DNA of 64,000 nucleotides, from NCBI RefSeq assembly GCF_003206695.1, contig NZ_PZJN01000007.1:109490-173489 (forward strand), written 5' to 3'. Position 1 is the stretch's first letter; each line of letters opens with the position of its first letter. Below the pieces are notes generated by a model. It was not told the origin of the DNA. It worked only from the letters and a program-made list of their open reading frames with translations, and did not search any database. The DNA is from Salinicola halophyticus (lineage in GTDB: Bacteria; Pseudomonadota; Gammaproteobacteria; Pseudomonadales; Halomonadaceae). This document shows, in pieces, positions 59,355 through 64,000 of this stretch. Both the position numbers and the translations under genes were made by a program.

Positions 59355-60365
59355 ATGCTACGACGCCTCAAACGATCCAAGTCACGCTCACTACGCCTTT
59401 TTCTCTCCTTACTGGCCACGCTGACGCTCGGCTGCGGTCTCGCCTTCGCGGCCCAGGCCGCCGATGAATGCCCGCAACGCGGCGATCTGGCGCCGATGTA
59501 CTGCGATGCCGATGGCGATCTGGTCGCCGATGCGCCGACCGACGAGTCCCAGTACCTCGATCCCGATCCGCTGGTCTTCGCTTACACCCCGGTCGAGGAT
59601 CCGGCGATCTATGCCGACATCTGGGAACCGTTCATCGAACACTTGCGCGACGTGACCGGCAAGGACGTGCGCTTTTACGCCGTACAGTCCAACGCCGCCG
59701 AGATCGAAGCGATGCGCAGCGGCCGCATTCAGGTCGCCGGTTTCTCCACCGGGCCGACCCCGTTCGCGGTCAACCTGGCAGGCGCGGTGCCCTTCGCGAT
59801 CATGGGCAGCGACGACGGCGAGTTCGGCTACACCCTGCAGGTCTATACCCGCAAGGACAGCGGTATCGACGAGCTGAGCGATCTCAAGGGCAAGCGTGTG
59901 GCACACACCTCGCCGACTTCCAATTCCGGCAACCTGGCGCCTCGCGCGCTGTTCCCCAAGCAGGGCATCACCCCGGACGAGGATTACGAAGTGGTCTATT
60001 CGGGTTCTCATGACCAATCGATGCTGGGTGTGGTCGCGGGTGACTATGACGCCGCACCGGTGGCCTCCGAGGTGGTCGATCGCATGGCCGAGCGCGGGCT
60101 CTACGACCCGGATGAGGTCAAGATCATCTTCGAATCCAAGCGCTTCCCTACCACTTCCTATACCTACGCCAATAACCTCAAGCCGGAGCTGATCGACAAG
60201 ATCAAGAAGGCGTTCTTCAGCTTCGACATGAAAGGGACGGAGTTGGGCGAAGAGTTCGACGGCGTGACCAAGTTCGTGCCGGTCACCTACCAGAAGGATT
60301 GGGAAGTCATTCGTGACATCCAGGATGCCAACGGCGTTGTCTACTCCCAGAAAAACGTCGAATAA
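59355..60365 (+). CDS. phnD: Phosphonate/phosphite-type ABC transporter substrate-binding protein (336 aa)
   Basis: PhnD-family periplasmic protein with a signal peptide (ends AFAAQAA). LVFAYTPVEDPAIYADIWEP starts the fold. The ligand residues expected in PhnD appear around VAGFSTGPTPFAVNLAGAVP, then KRVAHTSPTSNSGNLAPRAL (Ser/Thr/Asn phosphate site) and SGSHDQSMLGVVAGDYDAAP. The ATG at 59355 follows CAGGAGACGCTG. It is the first gene of phnD-C-E-E. Phosphonate, phosphite or hypophosphite are all possible; no breakdown genes (C-P lyase, phnX, ptxD) lie in the window. Confidence 0.88.
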   Translation: MLRRLKRSKSRSLRLFLSLLATLTLGCGLAFAAQAADECPQRGDLAPMYCDADGDLVADAPTDESQYLDPDPLVFAYTPVEDPAIYADIWEPFIEHLRDVTGKDVRFYAVQSNAAEIEAMRSGRIQVAGFSTGPTPFAVNLAGAVPFAIMGSDDGEFGYTLQVYTRKDSGIDELSDLKGKRVAHTSPTSNSGNLAPRALFPKQGITPDEDYEVVYSGSHDQSMLGVVAGDYDAAPVASEVVDRMAERGLYDPDEVKIIFESKRFPTTSYTYANNLKPELIDKIKKAFFSFDMKGTELGEEFDGVTKFVPVTYQKDWEVIRDIQDANGVVYSQKNVE

Positions 60366-60427
60366 CCCGGCCTGACGGCGCTTTCTCTCATGAAGGACGA
60401 TGGCGCCGTCAGCCACGAGGAATCCCA

Positions 60428-61219
60428 ATGCTGCGCATTCAGAATCTGGTCAAGCGTTACGGCCATGGCGAGCCGGTGCTGCGCGGGCTCGATCTCGACG
60501 TGGCCGGCGAATCGGTCGTTTCGATCATCGGCGCCTCGGGGGCGGGCAAGAGCACGCTGCTGCGCTGCATCAATCGGCTGGTGGAACCCACGGAAGGCAG
60601 TATCGAGCTCAACGGTCTCGAACTGACCCATCTCAAGCGGGAAGAGCTACGCAAGGCGCGCCGGCGTATCGGCATGATCTTTCAGGGCTTCAATCTGGTG
60701 GACCGGCTGACGGTGATGGAGAACGTCCAGTGCGGACGCCTGGGTTACATCCCCTACTGGCGTGCTGCCCTGCGCAAGTATCCGGCCGAGGACATCGAGC
60801 GTGCCTATCACCTGATGGAGCGCGTAGGTATCGCCCACTACGCCAACAAGCGCGCCGATGCGCTGTCCGGCGGCGAACGTCAGCGTGTCGGCGTGGTACG
60901 GGCATTGATGCAGCAGCCGGAGATCCTGCTCGCCGACGAACCCACGGCGTCACTGGACCCGGTCAGTTCCCGTCAGATCATGGAACTGTTGCAGACCCTC
61001 GCCCAGGAGCTCTCGCTGCCGGTATTGATCAACATCCATAACGTGGCCGAGGCGCGGGAATATACCCAGCGCATTGTCGGCATGCGGTTCGGCAAGCTGA
61101 TCTTCGACGGCAAGCCGGCCGATCTCGATCAGGAGGCGATGGATGCCGTCTACAACGGCACGCCGGGTGAAGATCGCCGGCAGGCCGATGCCGGCCAGGC
61201 ACAGGCGGTCATGTCATGA
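60428..61219 (+). CDS. phnC: Phosphonate ABC transporter ATP-binding protein
   Basis: A 263-residue ABC ATPase: Walker A GASGAGKST, Q-loop MIFQGFNLVDRLTVMENVQC, signature LSGGERQRVGVVRALM, Walker B EILLADEPTASLDPVSS and His switch INIHNVAEAREY. The long insertion CGRLGYIPYWRAALRKYPAE is typical of PhnC. It lies 62 bases after phnD and overlaps phnE by 4 bases. Confidence 0.93.
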   Translation: MLRIQNLVKRYGHGEPVLRGLDLDVAGESVVSIIGASGAGKSTLLRCINRLVEPTEGSIELNGLELTHLKREELRKARRRIGMIFQGFNLVDRLTVMENVQCGRLGYIPYWRAALRKYPAEDIERAYHLMERVGIAHYANKRADALSGGERQRVGVVRALMQQPEILLADEPTASLDPVSSRQIMELLQTLAQELSLPVLINIHNVAEAREYTQRIVGMRFGKLIFDGKPADLDQEAMDAVYNGTPGEDRRQADAGQAQAVMS

Positions 61220-62016
61220 ACGCGACGAGCGAACGCCGCACCTGGCGCAAGCCGCCGTTCATCGCCAACCCGCTGTTGCGCTGGGGGCTGGTCATCGGGG
61301 TCGTGGTCTATGCGATCTGGGCGATCTCGATCCTGCCGTTCGATCTCGATCGCATAAGCCAGGGCATGACCCGCGCCGCGCGGATCTTCTCCGGCGCCTT
61401 CCCGCCCAACTTCGATCGCTACGAGCTGCTGATCGACGGTTTTCTCGAGAGTCTGCAGATCGCGATTCTAGCGACACTGCTGGGACTCGCACTGAGCGTT
61501 CCCATCGCCTTCATGGCAGCGCGTAATATCGCCGCCAAGCCGATTTACCTGCTGGGGCGTGCGATCATTATCATCGCGCGCAGCTTCCACCCGGTGATCG
61601 TGGCGATCCTGTTCGTCAAGGCGGTCGGGTTCGGCCCGGTGGCCGGCATTCTGACCCTGACGCTCTACTCGATCGGCTTCGTCGCCAAGATGCTGGCTGA
61701 GCGCATCGAGGAGATCGACTGGGGTCAGGTGGAGGCCCTGCGCGCCAGCGGCACGCGCTACATCAGCGTGCTGCAGTTCGCGGTGCTGCCGCAGATCATG
61801 CCGCGCCAGATCGGCCTGGGCATCTATCAGCTCGACAGTAATCTGCGCGCCTCGGCGGTGGTCGGCATCGTCGGTGCCGGCGGGATCGGCTCGACGCTGA
61901 TGAACGCCTTCGGACGCTACGACTACGACTTCGCGCTGGCGATCACGCTGGTGATCATCGGCGTCATCCTGATCAGCGAAGCGGTCAGCGGGCGAATCAG
62001 GAGGAACATCGGATGA
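61216..62016 (+). CDS. phnE: Phosphonate ABC transporter permease (first PhnE)
   Basis: 266 aa with about six helices. The EAA loop is EIDWGQVEALRASGTRYISV followed by LQFAVLPQIMPRQIG, where the ATPase docks. FLESLQIAILATLLGLALSV is the first core helix. It pairs with the second PhnE encoded next (4-base overlap). The two proteins are paralogues of similar length, and many bacteria use such a heterodimer. Confidence 0.92.
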   Translation: MNATSERRTWRKPPFIANPLLRWGLVIGVVVYAIWAISILPFDLDRISQGMTRAARIFSGAFPPNFDRYELLIDGFLESLQIAILATLLGLALSVPIAFMAARNIAAKPIYLLGRAIIIIARSFHPVIVAILFVKAVGFGPVAGILTLTLYSIGFVAKMLAERIEEIDWGQVEALRASGTRYISVLQFAVLPQIMPRQIGLGIYQLDSNLRASAVVGIVGAGGIGSTLMNAFGRYDYDFALAITLVIIGVILISEAVSGRIRRNIG

Positions 62017-62825
62017 CCATCCAGACGACCCCGAACGTAGCCGAGCGCACCTGGGCACGCTATACCCCGCAGCAGCGCTGGAAACGTCTTGCCATGATGC
62101 TGGTGGTGGGCGCTGCCGTGGTATGGGCGGTGGAGAGCATCGATATCATCTGGCCGTGGGTGTGGGGCGCCCCTGCCCAGGTCGGCGATCTGTTCGGCCG
62201 CATGGTGCCGCCGGATGTGAGCAATATCCGCGCGATCCTGTGGGCGCTGGTCGAAACGCTCAACATCGCCACCATCGCCACCTTCGTCGCCGTATTCATG
62301 TCGCTGCCGATCGCTTATATCGCGGCCCAGAACACCACGCCCAACCGCTTCACGCTGTGGCTGGGGCGTTTCATTCTGGTCTCGAGCCGATCGGTCAACA
62401 CGCTGATCTGGGCGCTGCTGTTCGTGGCGATCTTCGGCCCTGGCGTGCTGGCGGGGATCATCGCGATCATGTTCCGATCGATCGGCTTTCTCGGCAAACT
62501 GCTGGGCGAGGCGATCGAGGAGATCGACCGCCGCCCGGTGGAAGCGCTGGAAGCCACCGGCGCCTCGCGCGCCAAGGTGGTGCTCTACGCCATCGTGCCG
62601 CAGGTCATCCCCACCTTCTTCGCGATCAGCATTCTGCGCTGGGACATCAACCTGCGCGAATCGACCGTGCTCGGCCTGGTCGGCGCCGGCGGCATCGGCG
62701 TGATCCTGCAGGGCGCCATCGATACGCTGGCCTGGCAGACCGTGGCGACCATTCTACTGGCGATCATCGCGCTGGTGATCCTGGGCGAGGCACTGGCCGC
62801 CTGGCTGCGCAAGAAGGTCATCTGA
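62013..62825 (+). CDS. phnE: Phosphonate ABC transporter permease (second PhnE)
   Basis: 270 aa, BPD_transp_1 fold with about six helices. The EAA loop is EIDRRPVEALEATGASRAKV then VLYAIVPQVIPTFFA. WALVETLNIATIATFVAVFM starts the core. Last gene of the transporter operon. Its stop is 35 bases from the stop of the convergent CorC/CNNM-like gene. Confidence 0.92.
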   Translation: MTIQTTPNVAERTWARYTPQQRWKRLAMMLVVGAAVVWAVESIDIIWPWVWGAPAQVGDLFGRMVPPDVSNIRAILWALVETLNIATIATFVAVFMSLPIAYIAAQNTTPNRFTLWLGRFILVSSRSVNTLIWALLFVAIFGPGVLAGIIAIMFRSIGFLGKLLGEAIEEIDRRPVEALEATGASRAKVVLYAIVPQVIPTFFAISILRWDINLRESTVLGLVGAGGIGVILQGAIDTLAWQTVATILLAIIALVILGEALAAWLRKKVI

Positions 62826-62859
62826 TCCTGCCCCCGGCAATGGAGGGCTGCCGCCGAAT

Positions 62860-63897
62860 TCAGGTCGGCGGCGGCAGGGCGGATTCGTCGCGCTTGATTC
62901 GCTTCAACCAGCGCTGCTTGGCGTACTTGCGCAGGTTGTGGACGTTGTCGGTCTCGTCGACGATGTCCTGACCCAGGATCGTCTCGATCACGTCTTCCAT
63001 GGTGATCACCCCCACCCAACTGCCGTGGTCGTCGTAGACCACGCGCATGTGGTTGTGATTCTTGAGCATGGCGGCAAAGACATGCTCGACGCTATCGGCC
63101 TCGTCGACGGTGGAAACCGGATGCATCAGCGACTTCAGCGTCTGCTCGTCTTCGGCGTGATAGGTATCCGCCTTGTGGATATAACCCAGCGCGTCCTCGG
63201 CACCATCCATGATCGGAAAACGAGTGAACGGGGTCTTGCCGTAGCGACGATCGAAATCGGCCACGGTCATATCGGGGGTCACCGTCTCGCAAACCGTTCG
63301 CGGCGTCATGACGTTCTTCACCAGAATCTCGTGGAGATTGAGAATATTGGTGATGGTGCGCGTCTCGTCCGGATCCAGCGCCTTCTCCTCTAGCCCGATC
63401 CGCGCCAGGGCCTTGATCTCACCGCGCATGTCGACGTCATTCTCGCTCTTGGCGATGCGATTGGTGATCATCTCCGAAAGCCAGATGAAGGGCAGCAGCA
63501 CCAATACCATGACGCGCAGAATCCGCGGCAGAAATGGCGCCAAGGCTCGCCAGTAGCTGGCGCCGATGGTCTTGGGAATGATCTCCGAGAAAATCAGGAT
63601 GCCGAACGTCATCAACGCCGAGGCAATCGCCACGTGAGCATCGCCGAACACGACCGCTACCTGCGCACCGACGCCGGTCGCCCCCACGGTATGGGCGATG
63701 GTGTTGAGGGTCAGGATCGCCGCCAGCGGCCGGTCGATGTTGGACTTGAGCTTGTTGAGCTTGTCGTGAAGCTTGGGGCGGGTGTCCTTGAGCTGCGCGA
63801 TATAGCTCGGCGTCAGCGAAAGCAGCGCGGCTTCCAGCACCGAACAGACGAAGGAAAAACCGATCGAGAGAACGACGAATGCCGTCAGCAGAAACAT
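62860..63897 (-). CDS. CNNM/CorC-family membrane protein with CBS pair (345 aa)
   Basis: The N-terminal DUF21 domain has four hydrophobic segments (FVVLSIGFSFVCSVLEAALL, AAILTLNTIAHTVGATGVGA, ALMTFGILIFSEIIPKTIGA and VMVLVLLPFIWLSEMI); SEIIPKTIGA is the family mark. Two CBS domains follow (MTPRTVCETVTPDMTVADFD and LMHPVSTVDEADSVEHVFAA). It lacks the C-terminal CorC_HlyC domain that longer members have. The family is linked to Mg2+ or Co2+ export and Na+ transport, so the ion here is uncertain. The start codon is 103 bases from the window end; no other gene is visible there. Confidence 0.87.
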   Translation of the reverse strand: MFLLTAFVVLSIGFSFVCSVLEAALLSLTPSYIAQLKDTRPKLHDKLNKLKSNIDRPLAAILTLNTIAHTVGATGVGAQVAVVFGDAHVAIASALMTFGILIFSEIIPKTIGASYWRALAPFLPRILRVMVLVLLPFIWLSEMITNRIAKSENDVDMRGEIKALARIGLEEKALDPDETRTITNILNLHEILVKNVMTPRTVCETVTPDMTVADFDRRYGKTPFTRFPIMDGAEDALGYIHKADTYHAEDEQTLKSLMHPVSTVDEADSVEHVFAAMLKNHNHMRVVYDDHGSWVGVITMEDVIETILGQDIVDETDNVHNLRKYAKQRWLKRIKRDESALPPPT

Positions 63898-64000
63898 GGG
63901 GGGTCGCTATGTGACTTATGAAGACTCTTTATCCTGACTTGGCGCACGGCTGTCAATGATACCGATTGACGCACCGCTTCCAACGTCAACGCCGCCAATG

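Overview
The window is GC-rich chromosomal DNA of a gammaproteobacterium. Gene content (trehalose synthesis OtsB/OtsA, an orphan glycine-betaine binding protein, a Na+/H+ antiporter, FolE2, a ZnuCBA system and a four-gene Mn/Fe ABC system) and a type I-F CRISPR repeat suggest a moderately halophilic Halomonadaceae (Halomonas/Salinicola-like). That assignment is inference; no rRNA or other marker gene lies in the window.

Layout. 1-2.2 kb: 3' end of a branched-chain amino-acid permease gene and a convergent binding-protein gene. 2.2-5.3 kb: two small unknown genes, then otsB and otsA. 5.3-6.9 kb: tandem pair of paralogous small secreted proteins, each with its own operator-like palindrome and terminator. 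7-16.4 kb: accessory island. It starts after an intact SIMPL-domain gene and ends at the intact znu operon. Inside it lie a decayed copy of the znu operon start, an OYE/VOC/SDR/HxlR cluster, an orphan type I-F mini-CRISPR array, a lone HigA antitoxin, a decayed copy of the SIMPL gene, a TIR-domain gene and an integrase-less run of integron cassettes (three small genes with attC sites). 16.4-19.3 kb: Zur box, a 48-codon His-rich membrane microprotein gene, znuC, znuB, znuA. 19.4-41.5 kb: core metabolism and transport: a YcaQ-type glycosylase, an AaeBXA-like efflux set, a YfcC carrier with an M42 peptidase, a deacetylase, an antiporter, OpgD, an FMN 2-hydroxyacid oxidase, GloA, an NlpC/P60 lipoprotein, a 1-Cys peroxiredoxin, a betaine-binding protein, and an aldolase/GhrA/deacetylase operon facing a GntR regulator. 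41.6-45.8 kb: small lipoprotein and a Mn/Fe ABC transporter. 45.8-57.5 kb: SSS symporter with an amidohydrolase, three LysR regulators, a PdxI-like reductase, a D(-)-tartrate dehydratase, folE2, an OYE reductase and a BdlA-like chemosensor. 57.9-64 kb: COG0523 zinc GTPase, a phnDCEE transporter and a CorC/CNNM-type protein.

How the parts work together. Three Zur-box palindromes (before the znu operon, folE2 and the COG0523 gene) mark a zinc-limitation response: high-affinity uptake, a zinc-independent GTP cyclohydrolase and a putative zinc metallochaperone. The island is best explained by arrival of a related but diverged copy of the SIMPL-znu junction, decay of the redundant halves, and capture of defence-type and cassette DNA between them. 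Short tandem repeats (units of 6-22 bp) recur at gene ends and in promoters.
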